Shown here: positions 24,001 to 39,000 of the stretch, in pieces
How the letters are laid out: each line of letters starts with the position of its first letter
How positions within the stretch are numbered: position 1 is the stretch's first letter
Assembly (NCBI GenBank): GCA_003864495.1
Contig: ML133473.1
Coordinates: 491,649 to 555,648, forward strand
Length of the DNA: 64,000 bases
From: Nemopilema nomurai
Taxonomy: Eukaryota > Cnidaria > Scyphozoa > Rhizostomeae > Rhizostomatidae
Direction of reading: 5' to 3'
Program-made: the position numbers and the translations under genes
The notes under the pieces: model-generated
What the model saw: the letters and a program-made list of their open reading frames with translations, nothing else
Databases searched by the model: none
Told to the model about the DNA's origin: nothing

Positions 24001-27000
24001 ATTAAAATCATGACATTAACCTAAGGAAGAGTTAGAATTTTAAGACGATATTGGAAGTTAGAAAAAGTATTCTACACGGTATTTAAACACGATTTTCTAT
24101 CAAAGCAATTGTGATCAAATGTAGCCAATTCGCAATCGATATTTTCAATCATCATCGGCTGATTGATGAAAAGTGAGGATCTGTGATGTTTTCAAAGAAC
24201 TTTTGGAAATGAGTTGTGCGTAACAGAAGTAAGCCGATCTGGAGCCATACAGAGATGGGTCTGAAAAGTAACACATTCGCCCAGGGCACATGGGAGGGAG
24301 AAGCTCTCTCTCATCAAAGGATTAAAAACACGTTGTAAAAGGGGAGCTTGCTTAAAGAAAGTAAGAAGCCAAAACAGAAAATTCAAATAAGGATCAAGAA
24401 ACCCCATCAAGCATTCACAATAAAAACGACAATCAGAAGTTAATTCTCATGGAGTGGAACTCTTATTTGAAAGGTTGATACGAAGTCAAATTAGCATATT
24501 AGTTAGAGAAGATTCCCGACTGAAGGTTCCCAAAATTACACTGGAATTCTACGTTAAGTGCCATCGCAATCCTTTATGCTACTGAGTCACCATGCAGCTG
24601 TTCTCCAAAATGCTTTTCAGCGATCTGAAGGTTGCCGAAGCTGCCAGTACGACATAGACAAAAAATTGGGAACTGAACTTCAGCTGGCCATGCTTATTGG
24701 AAGAACACGTAGCACGGACGCTCCAAGATTATTCACATGAAATTTAAGAATTTAATCGATTTCAAATGGTATCATAACTGCAAAAGCAAGGTTGGCAAGT
24801 AACTAAAATGATCGAAGAATAACTGACAAGATGAAACGAAAATAGAGCAGAGAAATAAAATGCTGGTTTTAAGCAGCACATTGAAATTAAGCAAATGTCT
24901 AATGGCAGAGCAAAAACATTAGTTCGTATTATCAAACATCAATTCAATTTCATATAGACAATGGAATGATAGTGCATTAAAATAATATCTTATCATTAAA
25001 AATTAAGAGTTAGAGCTACGATAACTTTAAAATAACAAATACGAATCCAACAATTAAAAGAAAATTGTTATTGGTTTGCCTTGGTTTCACTAAAATAAAG
25101 TAGAAGCAAATTCAAAAAATACAAACAAGAACGCCAAAATAAAAGGATAAATTTTTCCACCTCGCATAGTCGCGTATTGTTGACAGTTTTTCGTGCAGCA
25201 AAAGCTACAGTTAACAGTCAGGATGGGTGTTAAGGATAACATTACGTTTGTGTTGTTAATCAAAAACAGGAGAGGGTGCGGGGTACAGGGCTTGCCAAAG
25301 ATTTTAAAGGAGCTAATAGAAGATTCCCCAAAGATGGCCAATCTCACATTTTAATGTCAATGTGTGTGACAATTTGTATTGATTTCAAAAGCGATCATTA
25401 AGTAAAAGCCAAAGAGACAATTTTGCTTGGAAACAACTATGGTGACGATAAGGCGATCCTGCGGAGCAGGTAAACAACCATTCGGGAGATACCTTGTCGT
25501 CCAGGGGTGGAAAAGTTTCTTTCTATCTAGGACCGCAGTTCAGATAGCAAATATTTTCTGCACCGTAAACAAACAGCACAGAAAAGTGCCATGTAAAGTT
25601 GTGCCTTTTGAACATTTAGAAGTACAATGAATCAACCAGTTAGGAACTAGACATAATCATATCACATCTTCTATGAAGAATAAAACAACAACTTGCACTA
25701 ATATTTTCAACCGTGAATAGTATGACAATTGATAGCTTAGTTCAGAATGAGTTTTTATAGTTTGATATCACATAGTTTGCTGTGTTTTCTATCTATTTAA
25801 TCATAGATTCAGTTAAGGGCTTCCCTGTCTTACGTGGTGCTATTTTTTAACTATCTTTTGCTATCATTGTTAATATGGGTCAAAATGTCATTGAAACTGG
25901 TAAAAGGTTCCTACTGCAGAGAAGAGCTATATATATAGTGCAGAAGCAACAAATGAAACAATCAGATTCTTTAATTTTTAAATGCTTCATCAGTCACATA
26001 AGTTCTCTTCATGAATTTGAAATGGCTTGCAGTGTTTAGGCTCTTAATTTCTGTTATGGCTGCTTAATCATTGCTGACTGAATAACTGATTTTTTTATAT
26101 CTTTCTCTCTGTTTTTTTTTATTCTTTCTAACTGAAAATTTAGTATATTTCTGATACAAATTAAGATTTCTGCTTTTTTATTTCTGAGAAGCCAAAATAT
26201 TTTCTGGGACCAATGGTCCCGTGGTCCGATACTTTTTACACCCCAGTTTTCGTCGAACGATAAACTATAAACAAACTATAGTTAACTATAAACGAACTAA
26301 CGTTAACTATAAACGAAAAAAAGTTAACTTTAAACGAACTAAGTTTTCTAAAGTTAACTTCACCATGAATATTCTCAAGCGCTGCTTCTATTCCGTATGA
26401 ATGAATGAATCGGAATTATGTTTTTATTTTTAAATTAACTTCAGGATATTTAACGTAACATACGTAAACAAGGATTAAGGGAGAGGCTAAGGTTGAAAGT
26501 TAAAAATATAATTATTGTTAGAGATGAATTATTCATAACGGTGGCAAAATATTGCCTAGCATCAATGAAGGACGAACGTCGTTATGTTGGTACAGACAGA
26601 AAAAGTCAAGTTCTCTTTAATCGGATTTATTTAGGACGCGTTTGTGTGCGAGCAATAATTTTTGCGCAACAAATTTTAAGTGCATTAACTGTTTCAAAGT
26701 GTCATGCCGGCTCCGAGAGGGAATCCCTTTAGAATACACATAGCGGCATGCACAGAAGTAGCGAAATTGGTGCCTCACAATCGGAAGCAGATCTATCGAA
26801 TAATAAGGTGTGCAAAACTAACCATTCCCAAGATACAGAAGACCCGATTATGTGTAAACGCAACTTCAGACCTGAATGAACTTAAAGTACAAGTAGACAG
26901 TAGCATAGACTGTGAAAAGCTTAAGGAGAGAAGATGACGTAAACAGCTGAGGGAGTAAAAGAGATGACAAAAGCCTTGATTACCCATAAATTGATGACAA

Positions 27001-30000
27001 GTGGAAGGGGTATCTTATTCCTTTATTCCCCCCTAGGAACACGACTGACAGCTAATTATTTTTCAATATTGCATCAGAGAAATAATACAACTACAGAAAT
27101 AATGGCTCAAATAATAAATCATTGTAATGTCCACAGAAAAGCGACCGAGCTGTCTTTGATAAACTTGAAATTCCTGTGCCTCGTATACCGTTCTGCCTCT
27201 GAATGTTACTAATAAAGAACTTGTTTATCATCTACCATACAGTGCTCCGTGCTGTGTAAGCAGAGTACATTTATGCTTAGTGGTATGATAATATAACCAA
27301 CAACACCCAGGCAGCAACCTCCCAAAATAGCAACATTTGCTTTGCATTTTTACGACTCACACAGTCTTCGAATTTCGACAATGTGACCTTGAATAAGATT
27401 GGCAGTTAAAACTTGCTTCATAAACATTGCGAAACGGAAGAGAATTTGCAAAAGTCATTAGGATGAAATTGGTGTATCGCTTAAACAGGTTTTTCTTATA
27501 AGCAGCGAACGTTCAAAAGTGGTATTGGCAGTGTACTTCAAATTTGGAAGGGGTGAGAAATAAAGAAGAACAAATAGGTGGAGAAGAAATAAAAGCCTTG
27601 ACAAGGGTTACATGAATTGCTGCTGTTTTGAGGGTTCTGCCAGTTAAAAGAAGTGGCGATTCAACCAAATTGAAGAAAAAAGTGTTCGGCGTGGTCCTAC
27701 ATGTCTCTTGACGAATAAAATTACCAATAATCGTCATGTCAGAAAATGTTGCATCTTCAACCTTAGACAAGAGTCTTAAGAGTAAGAAATATATCGAAAC
27801 ATATATCGGAATAAATAACTTTACAGAACATATCTGCTTTATCTTTTCTCGATTGCCTAGCATCACAAATTTTCTTCTTTGATTTTTAGAACTCTTTTAG
27901 AAATTTTCCTTATCAGAAAGCTACGAGCTTTATGAGATGATTCAATGAGTCAAAATGAAACAGATTCACGAAGGATTTCTAGCTGCCATTAAAGTTCGTG
28001 GTTTCTAATAAGATAAATTCAAATACTTATGCAGACGCTCTTTGAGGTAATCTCATTTTGCTTGACATAAAACAAAAAATGTTCTGGCTTCTAAAGCCAG
28101 ACAGCCGGGCGTCAATACACTGAAGACAATCTGGAAGATAAATCAGCAAAATTCTTTGAGCAAAAGGGCTCTATTTGATGCCGCTGTCGCAACATTTTTG
28201 TAACGAAATCGGGTTTTATGTTAGTGAGGAAGAGAATCGCGGGTTTAGAGCCTGATGCTTATAATGATGACACAATATTAAAAACTGGAAAGGCCAACTT
28301 TGAGGGAGGATCGACACAACACTTTGGCACGGACTGTTAGTGGTCGTTGTCAGGAGAAGGGACGCGTAAAATATCAAATATCAATTGTATCACAACTTTT
28401 CATCTCATAAAATCGATTAACCATTGCAGAAGTTTCACTGGAAGCGCTGCGTAGGAGCTCGACTCTATTCATTCAGCACGAAGAGAACGCTTCGTGGAGT
28501 GCCTTGCTTAACTTTGACTTTTGCTGCATAACATAAGAAGCCAGCGAAACTCGAATTGCATAAATCTAAGCTGACAGATTACGTTGTCACAAACACGTTA
28601 TGCAAACAGCACATGGCAAAGAGATTAAATCAGAACCACGAATAAAAGACGTTGCTTGCAGTAAGGCGAAGAAGCTGTGATCAAATTTTGCAGTTACGAC
28701 GAAATTTCGCAGTTGGGCCATTACGGCGTAGTTGACTCCATAATTGCAGGCTTAAAAGCAAGATGATACGCAGCTGGCAATCAGAAAAGAATTGAGTAGC
28801 ATACTTCAGAAAGGAAAAGATCCACCGATGGTGATGGGTCACATACTTGAAACGCAGACTGCGCAGCAAGAGGCAACAGTTAACTTTGGAAGAAGTTCGA
28901 ATCAGGTTGTTTTAGTGATTCAGCTGCATAGTGATTGAACAAAAACAACTGGGAAAGATGTCCTAGTAGAAGATTCAATGATAAAAAATAAAACAGGTCT
29001 CCTAAAAACAAAACAAAGACGCTCTCCGTTTGGAAATTAAGTGATTCACTTGTGGACATAGGAGAATAAGTAAGTGCCTGTGGGGTCCTCGTTTCTCTTT
29101 TAATTAAAGGCGCCTGACACTCTAACGGAATGCTAAAAGTGGGTAGATAACAAGAGAGTTAAGGGTATACACCTATGTCCATCTTCCTACTGACGAGACT
29201 CTTAAAAACATAGGCAGATAACGTGTATTCCAATGTCATGGAAAATCGTCTGACGTTTTATGGTGATAATTTTAAATGGAGGATAACAGGTTGAGAAAAA
29301 TGGAGACCAATAAATGTGAGCGTAGACAAAGTGAATAAGAGAGACAATGTAATGAGTAAATTATGGCTAAGACTCAGGATTTAACCTTAAAGGAGTTGAT
29401 CGCCAGATGTATAGGTATGAAATATGCAAGGATGCTTCCAAGACCCCGTTAAACTCTCCGGCATTATCGGTTATTGCGGCGTCTGTAGATAGATCGACGG
29501 CAGATTGCTTGAAGCAAGGTCTGTTAAATATCTGGCTCGCCATCTTGGAAGCAGAAAAGAGGTTAAGTCGATCATTTGCGCATGCCAATCTGCGGAATGC
29601 AGACAAACCAATTCGACCAAAAGCACATTAGTATAAATTTAAAATTGAGGCTGAAAACGTATATTGAAATGTTACTTCAACGATGTTAGAGAGAAATTAG
29701 ACTTCTGAACCTCAGTTGACTCGCCCATGCTGTGGATCAATTGTGCCTCATTGACAAATCGCAGGCGTCTTAGAACCCTTTCTTAAGGCTAGCAGACATA
29801 GCAGATTTTTGTTGCAAAAGACGAAGATTTTTGTCTTTCACGGCGAAAGATTGCTGTCTGCGGGGCCAAAATTGAAAGATTTGTGTCTTTTGATATAATC
29901 TTTGGAGTCAAATATGTTTGAGAGTTTTCTTGGTCTAAAAATTATCAACAAAACCTCGGTCTTGCTTTGATATTAGACATCTACTTAATTAACCCTCGTC

Positions 30001-33000
30001 GACTTCCTCAAGTATTAACTCACATTAATTGTTAGTTTCTAAAGTAAAATAAATGGCTGCAGCCAGGGTTCTGTTGACTCTTTCAAAAGCTGTGTGTTTT
30101 GCGTCATCACCAAGGCGCCGAAGGACATAATGGAATATCTTAAGAGTTCCTAAATTTATCACCAAAGCTCCTGGAATCATTGAGTTGGTAGATATCCAGG
30201 CGCCAGCGTTCCTCGTATAATATCCAATAGTTCTACACTATCACAAAAAATCCCAAGATCCTTTTATCATAAGAGATAAGAGGGCATGATCTGATTCAGA
30301 GTGAAACTACTGGTGGTCACTCGCATTACAAGTGAACCTAAAATCATCTCTACCAAACTTTGAATTCCTCTTCAACCTTGAATAAAAAGGCTCGTTTTTT
30401 CGTAAGAACATCCGTTAATGTGGCACCAATCCTACTGCCCTAGCTTAAAATGACTTGCTCAATACATTTGATCTTTTAAGTGTCTCACTTTTCATATTCG
30501 GTAAAGGCCAGAATGAAGTGCCGATAGCTCTACACAAGCCCTATACACAGCTGGTATTTCTAGCACGTTTCTTCGACTACAATATCTGTATGCTTGAAAT
30601 CACAAATAGCTCCCTCGCCAAACACGCCATAGAATCGGTAGCTCGACTAGATTTTAATGACTTGCTAAAGCAACCACGCTTTTAAAAAGAATCTCCCATG
30701 ACGATCAATCGTAGATCTGATCTCAAGCAAATCAACGCCCTGCATTTCTGGCTTTTGCTTAATGGCTCAATGTCCTTTCAGATGTTGAAATCGCAAGCAC
30801 TGTTAGCAGAAGATTTCAATATCTGATCCTCGAGTTTTGAAAATGCAACTGATCCTCGAGTGTGCAAACGTGAGCAATAGAGTCGGAGTCTTTCCCAGGA
30901 GGCCTTGATTAATTTCCAAAAGAACATCGATCAACCAATTGGAATTGCCATCTGCATTTTCTCAACACTTTTCTCGTAACGTCATCAGGAATAAAAACTG
31001 TTGTCATAGAAGAGAACTTTTGCTTTTGTGTTAGGGCATTTTTAGCCAAACGTTAAGTTGATCTTGAAAATAAAAAATTAATATATAAATAAATAAATAA
31101 ACAAATAAACAAATAAATAAATAGATAAATAAATATATAGGACAATAGGAAGAATACATAATGTTTGAAAATAATAGATCTTAGATACAGTTAGAATGTA
31201 GACAGGTTTGCTGTTGCATACTCACGCGAAAGGTTGCTGGGATATCGATTGAGCCTGTGCTGAACCGACGCCTGCGAAAGGTTGACGGGGAATCGCAAGA
31301 AACTTCTGGTGCGAAAGGCTTGGGACTATCAGATGCTGAAAAAGAGAACGAAACTGCATTGGAAAATGGCTTACGGCCACAAAAGCCATCCAGAAGCTGT
31401 ATATAGGCGAGTCTTCTAGTCTTAGAGTAGCAGTTAGAGCCGAGGGGTGCAAATAAAAAGTATTGGAGAAGAACAAGCACCCCATCAATTCTGTATGCAA
31501 ACCGGGAGGGTCCTCTCAAAGAGCAGTTATGTTCCCCCTTAACACAAGAATGCCCAGTCTGAAATTTAATCAGAAACTAATGGAAGAAGATATTGGAGTC
31601 AACGTTGCCTAAACGTTTCCACCATTAAAAATTATTATCTTGCCAGGCCCAAAGGCAAAGCGCTCCCTCGGAAGGTTAGATTATTGTTTTCAAACTTTGA
31701 TTTCAGCAAATTTCTCTACAAGGTATGCATTCATTACAAATGTTTAGTGTCAGTAGCACCTATTATAGAAAAATATCGCTAACTTGACAAAGACTCTGCG
31801 TTTGCAGTGAAAGAACATCATCGATGTAAACATAGACTTCTCAAAATTAAGAAAGCCAATGGAAGAACATCAAAAAAATTTTCTTCACAATATCTATGAG
31901 CCACGTCAGGCTGCATAATCGAAAATAGCTGCGTACTAAAGCCCTAGCAAGGAAGCTTGTACAAACGATTGCAAATCGCGGAAAATTCTCATAAGAGAAG
32001 GAAAAAAGATAATCAAATATTGAGATATCTCTATGAGAACATATGTCAATGAGCAGAACTGGATCAAACTTTAATCTTTAACGGTGAAGAACAGTGATCG
32101 ACGAATAGGAATTAGAGTTTCTTAGATGTCAAACAGGCACTTAAAATCACATTCAAGATAATCAGAAGAACATACAGGAACGGGTGGTTTGCCTTTCTTT
32201 GCTTAGTTCGTCAGTTATTGCAGACATGAATCGAGGCCTTGTTGATACCATATCCTCTTGAGGAGACTTGTAGAACTGTCCTTTAACAAAAAGCATTGCA
32301 AACTTAGAGCAACTTTTCCCGCGGTGTTTACAATTAGAATCTGGCCCTACGCGTTAAAAAAAGATTATACATGGAGATCTGCCAGCCTAAATCTGGCCCA
32401 AGACTTGCAATACCAACTTGATTCTGGCCCAAGGCGTTCACTTGGCCCTAGAATCTGCTTCGATGCCTGTACTACCAGCTAGAATCTAGCCGGAGTCTTT
32501 ACAAACAAATACCGTCTTGTCCTAGGCCTCTGCTGATGATAATAAGACGATGGTTATTATGATGTGCATAAATAATATAACATACACTGGGGTCGCAAAA
32601 GTATGGAATCGATGGCCTATGAAACATGCAATGGCGGCTGTGAGCTGTGCAAGAGGGGTAAAAAGCAACCGACCGTATCATGATTGATAGCTGTCTTTCA
32701 CTAACAATAGAGCGACCAATAAAAAGTGGCAACATTATTTTAATTAATTAACATAAAATTTATTTGAAATTGCAAAATATTCTGGTATTTTTTCAAAATT
32801 TTGTTGCGTAGCCTACATTCTTTGCAACTGCACGTAATCTTTTCGGGATGGATGCATAAAGTTTGGAAATGAATTCCGGCGGGATGGAGTACCAGATCTT
32901 GAACATCTTTTCAACAAGTTCAGCTTTGGTTCTTGGAATGTCTTTATTTAATGCAGTTTTCATATTTTGCCAGACGTTCTCGATTATATTCAAGTCTGGG

Positions 33001-36000
33001 CTTTGAGATGGCCATGGCTGAACCAAAATGCCCTTGCGCTTGAAATATTGCTTGGTAGCAATGGATGATTGACTTGGAGCATTGTCTTGTTGGAAAATAA
33101 AAGGGGATTGTTTGTTCCAATAAATCATTTTCACACTCTTTTTGAGATTTTCTCTCAAAATCTCCTGGTAATAAGCAGAGTTTATGGGTCGTTCACAGAC
33201 GGCAAGCTTTCCTACGCCGCTAGGCCCAATGCAACCCCAGACCATCACAGAAGCTGTGTTGGCAATTGTTGGCCGGAAATATTTCGGGTTATCTGCTTCA
33301 GAAGTTGTCCTCCAGACTCGAAACACTCCCGAGTCATCATGTAAACAAAACCGGCTTTCATCCGAAAAAATTACATCCTCCCAATGGGTCAATGGCCATT
33401 CAAGCAATGCTGTCGTTCATTTTACCCAGTAAGATCTGTTTTTTTTCGAAATGAACGGTCTTTTCTTTCTCACATAACTTTTCAATCCGAACATTTTTAA
33501 AGTTTTTCTTACCAAACATTTTGACGGGTTTTCTGTCGGGAATTGTTCCGACAAGGTTGACTTTATTTCCCCTAAAGTTGCGAAACGTAACTGGCGAGCA
33601 ACACGACAAATGGCTCTCTCCCCTCTTTCGGAAAATTTTTGTGGACGGCCTTCCATTGGCTGTTTGGCGATGGAATCGGTCTTTTAAAAATTTTTCCAAA
33701 TTTTATATGCACCTGACTTACTGCAGCCAACTTGCCTAGCGATTTCCGAAAATGAATTTCCTGCATTTCTCAAATATTTCACCGCTGCTCGTTTGTTTTC
33801 CGAAAACTCTCGGACTTTCACCATGTTGACAGAAACGCATTATTCAGTATTAATTTCAGCAAAATTTAGAGGAAAAATAAATTTTTTGAAAACTAGAAAC
33901 AATGTTTACCCTGTTTTTTATCTTTGCTGACGCCATTTAAATTTTTCCCGCCACAATATGGCCAAAATGTTTTTATGGCCGTATGTAATCAATGTCTTGG
34001 CGTCAGATTTTAGGCCATCGTTTCCATACTTTTGCGACCCCAGTGTACATATAAACAGAGAGGAGACCCCACAATGCACAAATTTGAGTCGAAAAATAGC
34101 CGAGTTACGAAAAACTGATTATTAGCGGCAGTTGGACCAAGGAAGGCGTCTAATGGGAACACTATTATGGTCAGTTTCTGCATTGACAATAAACTTACGG
34201 ATATCAGTGATATAATCTTCCGCTTCAACCGCAGCAGCAAGCGTGGCGATATCTTCGATTCGGCCTACATCGCTTTCACCAAGAGCATTCTCTATTTTGG
34301 TTACCCAAGACGTATTGCCAGTGGGCCTGCGTATCATGACCTCTGCCCAGCCTTCGGAAGAGCAGTTGCAAATCGTATCCGCCAAGGACCTTGCATTGCC
34401 GGCCTCCCTGCTCGTGAAAGACGAGGCATCCGCTTCTTCGACCATCTCGAATTCTGAGGACAGTTCGATTGAGTCACGAGTCAACGTTTTATTTGAAGCC
34501 AAAGGCGATCCTTGCAAAGACGAATTCTGAGAGACATTGGTCGATATTGGCTTGGTGCTGTGCAGAGGCTGCTTTTTAGGAAGCTCGTTATCCCCGCAGG
34601 TCAATACGTCTTGCTCCAGCCTCGGGCTGATCCTTGGAGGCACAACATCAGTAACATCCATGGTAACATCAGGTTTGCCTTTGGGCACAGCCTCTGTTTC
34701 AGTGGATCGGGCCTCGTCATCAGGTTTAGCCTCTATTGGAAGCTGTTCTCCATCTTTCGAGATCTCCTGGGTCCGTCTGTCGTTCATGGATACAGCACTC
34801 TCACTGTCTGCTGATTTCGTGTCTAAATGCTCGGCCTTTGGGGCACCGTCAACTGCTGTTAGTTCTGCTGCTATTGTGGAACACCCCAAAGTCTTGACAT
34901 CCTCTTCATAGTCACCATCGTCAGTGTCGACAGTTTTTGATTCACCTTGGTCTGGCAAATTAAAAGTCAAACTTAAAAGCAAGAAGCAAATTAGAAAATT
35001 TCAAGTGACAACAAAATAGAAATTTCATGCACGCAAATAGAATTAAACAAACTGTTATTTGCTTCAAAAGTATCCCAGTTCGATGCAGTGAAACAGATTC
35101 AAAGTAGCTTCTTTGCCAGTAGAGAAGAAAGGTCAAGGAAACGTGGGAGGCGCCTTGTACAAAAGGAATGAAGGGGCAGTCCTATTTGCTGTGCCCATGC
35201 TGTGGACAGAGCCTGGGGAAAAATCCGCTTCCTGCGAAAAGCGATAAGCCAATCTCCAATAAAATATTTCTTAACAAATTTGGCACGTTAAATATGGTTA
35301 AAAACCACACTATAGAAACACATTGCAAAACAGTGACTGTAGGTCAAATAGCCCTCCCCTTGTACTTAAAGATAATCGTCCAGGGGCAATATTAAAATTC
35401 AAGTGCTGGAATTTCACTGACAAATAGTAAGCTGATTATCAGCGGAGCAGTGACTGACTTTTCAGTACTTAATTGAAAAACCAAAGAGGTGTAAACGACT
35501 TGATTCTAATAAGCTGAGACTAATTTTATTAAGTTTGGTCTAGTTAAAAAGTTCGGTCTGAAGATTATGCCAGGTAGCAAACTCTTCGTGAAACACCCTT
35601 CCCAGGTGCTGTCAAATGCAAAAACGCATCAATATATCTGCCAACGATGCATTGCGGACTGTCTACAAAGTGCACCTGGTCAGTGATAGTTGGTCATTAG
35701 AGAGACAAAGGAATACAAAGTACCCCCTTTCAACCCATCGAATCGTCTAGCTTTGTATACTCAGCAAGTAAAAGACTATTTGCAGAACGGTGAATAACAT
35801 GTGGCTGGCAATTAATAAAATAATACTGTATCAATAACTAAACAAGGTTGTCTTCTTTAGAACTTATAAACCCTTTTTATTGAAGTCACATTGGAGACAC
35901 CTATTAAGAAGTTCTTTAGGAAGGTTCAATAGCCCTTTACCGCGAGTCGCAGCCGGAGGAACAAGCACGCTTCGAAGGCGCATCTGCCGCAAATCTTAAG

Positions 36001-39000
36001 GCTGGCCTTAAAAATGTTCGGTGTTGCCTGGCATCATTCCGCCAATGACTGAAGATGCATAGAACAAAAAATGCCGTTAAATGGTTTGCAGTCAGCTGAT
36101 TTTCGTGTGGACGGCCGTTCTAATACCAATCCACTACAAAAAGAGTTTTGCATTCGATCCAAAAGAACGCCATATTCCTTGTTTGAATTCAGCAGTTAGA
36201 TAACTTTGCTTTCTAGGACAACTCTGCCGAAGTAATATTTTCTTCTGAACAGTGTATTGTTGATTTAATAGGATTGATTTCTGCAGAAATCAAATCTACG
36301 AATTTGCCAAAATAAAAGCATTTATAATTGGATTACTCTGTTAGGGCGAAAAGAAAGAAAATTTAGCAGTCTGCCTGTTGGTATCAATCACCTGCTCTGG
36401 ATATCTTGAGAAATGGAACCAAAGCGAGCCACTGTATGGTAAACACAGCACTTTAATCAAAATTGTTCACGTATCATATGCAGGTAATACCACCCCATAG
36501 ATCACACTACCCCGTTCCAAATAACTTGCAATACCTCGATATCTACCGAATATTTTGTGTTTTTGGCTTGCTTCAAGGCAGCATGGAAATCAATCCAAGT
36601 CTGGGGTGAATATTAAGCTTCGTTTTGCAGCACAATAACATTATTTGTGGGAGGAGGAAGGGAGTGAAAGCCTAACAATTTTGGTAGACATGCACCTCAT
36701 TGCCGGCAGCGTAAAAATAGCCAAGGCAATATGTAAAGAAGCATTTTTAATTGACGTTTCGGACAAAGAATAGATTAAACTTCAAAGTGGAGGGAGGTTT
36801 GCTTCTTGTTTTGCTAGGTCGGATGGTTTCCACAAGCAATTTAAGACAATCTAGACGCAAATGTGCATCAAAGAAAGTGGTTCTATTGGCTGTGAAATTT
36901 TCCTCCTTTACTTTATTGTTGAACATTTGTTAAATGCTAATTCTGTAAATACGATTATGCAAAGAAGGATAGACAAGGCAGGTGCAAGACATCCGAAATT
37001 AAAAAAGAAAGCGCCAATTTGCTGTATTTCTGGGTATATTATATAATAACAGTTGCTCTTGAAAAGAGCGTTAGCTAACTTCTTACATTCATCTTTTTGA
37101 TGAACTTTTCCTCCAGAACAGATAATTTGTGAGCTTTGCCAAGACATAGCTGCTGCAATTTAGATTCATTAGATCTGTGATTCGACGAAATCAAATTGGC
37201 GAAAATCGGATTAGCTGTTGTGATGAGGAAAACAGTGCCATGTGACGCAATAGAGAGGATGCGTTGCCTGCCCTACGCACTTCTGCAAAGTCTTGCGATG
37301 TTGTTTAGCACACGAATCAGCAATACACCATGCTTGAATAATCCGTAAAATGGGAATAACGTTTTAATTTTGTATGAACTGCCGGTTTTTCCCTTTGAAA
37401 AACAAGCGTCTTTGCTAAGAAACCTAACCGCCACGGCACAGTAGCTGGGGACCGGAGCGGTTAGTGAAGTTTCAAGTACAGCTCTTAAAGGCCGAAATGA
37501 ATTAAACTTTTTGCTGTGCATCCTTCAATGTTCAGAGATGAAGTTAAGCTTCTTTATACTGTTTTCCTAAAACCATTTCTTCAGACGTCCCGCGCATAGC
37601 TTTTCCTTTAGATTAAATTTTTTCAAAAAAAGTGACAGCTAATTGAAAACTAATTCTTCGAGCATTCTTCGTCCGAAAAGTAGGTGCTTACCTTTTGGAA
37701 ACTCCATCGACGATGTGGCGGAGATTCCTGGCTCTGCTAGAGACCCCATTTCACTCAGAAAATAATTAGTGGGAGAAAAGACATAGCCAGTATTGAGGTT
37801 CTGCTCTTGCAATGCCAGTCGGTTCACAAGGGATATTTCACTGTCAGCAATGACGTTAGGCGTCACTTCCAGGGGTGACTGGGTCGGCTTGGCATCGGAG
37901 ATTTCAGGTTTGACGTCAGAGGATAACAGAGCAGTCATCAGTGTACTCTCTTTGACGGACTCGGCTTCTTCGGTCATCTCAACAGCACTGTCCACTCTCG
38001 CTTCCCTGTGACTAGTGCCATTCTCCGCGCCAGGCTTGACTTCAATGCTAGTTACTAGAGCTTTGGAGCTTTCAGCTTTCTCTACAGGCAGTACCAACAC
38101 GGGCCTTGAATGACCCTTCTTCGAATGATCTTTAGATGACGAAGGATCTTCCTTTAAGGCCCCAGATGACAATTCTGTGACCCTAGTCGCACTTGATTCA
38201 ACTGCCAAGGACCGTGCGGGTGACTTGTGATCCCTGCCCAGGCGCACTTCCTCGTCATTCTTGCCAGGCCTCAACTTTGATGCAGCTTTGCTGGCTGTTA
38301 CCATGACGCGTCTCTGGTTGCATGCCACACACGCCTCCGCAGAGGAGCAACTGGTCGTCACAGTCACTAATGTATTGCCTACAAGCCAGCTCTGGGAGAC
38401 TCCGTTCGCTAGCAGGAACTCGACGACTGATGATCTGGAAATGATGCACTGACACTTTAAAAACACCTTATAGACTGCGAAGGTTTGAAAATCTCCATCT
38501 TCGATTCGTACAATGTCCTTTCGCAATTATCAAATTATCAGATAACCACGAATCTATCATCCGGTTCTACATCTCTGGCACATCTCAGATATAATCGAGT
38601 ACACAATATTGCTCAGCATATATACAACCAGCCATCATCCCTTTATTATTCTAACAGTTGTGTCGAGTAAGTGGGCTCTATTATAGATTACCTTTCTCTG
38701 CGCAATGTTAGCAAAAATCCTTCAGTCTAGCCTAAATACTTTCACTTATGAATTACAACAAAGATTCTTTCATAAAAGATGTACTAAACACATTTAAATG
38801 CAAAAAACATGCAGCATTTATCATAAATAAAGTTTGCTGTTATTTTCCGTGCTTTTTCACCACTTTCATTCTACAGTTCTGACTACCCATCGAATAAGAG
38901 CATAGCGATGCTCCAGCAAAACACGGAGTGTATGAATGAAAGGGGAAGCGCCAGCATAAAAATGGCGATAATGACCGATGATGGTTCTCAAACACTCACT

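Larger units (their letters stand above)
21846..31225 (-). other. TSC2 intron 32 (9.4 kb)
   Basis: The largest confirmed intron. It contains the 16-bp and 20-bp tandem repeats, an AAAT run, a possible 37-nt cassette exon at 23951-23987 and a GC-richer patch at about 29.4-29.6 kb that is open on both strands. No independent gene was recognised. Human tuberin has more linker between the parts coded by exons 32 and 33, so further small exons could be hidden here. Confidence 0.5.
32585..34045 (-). mobile_element. Tc1/mariner element in TSC2 intron 31
   Basis: A 1461-bp DNA transposon is bounded by inverted repeats of 35 bp with one mismatch, starting CACTGGGGTCGCAAAAGTAT at both ends, and by the TA dinucleotides at 32583-32584 and 34046-34047 expected from a Tc1/mariner insertion. 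It carries one transposase gene in the same orientation as TSC2 (minus). The near-identical ends and only two stop codons point to a fairly recent insertion. Its right end is 153 bp from the exon 31 donor. Confidence 0.95.

Noticed and set aside
29367..29631. Opposed 75-79 codon frames on both strands
   Set aside because: Mirror-image open frames in a GC-richer patch usually reflect composition or a repeat; no family recognised.
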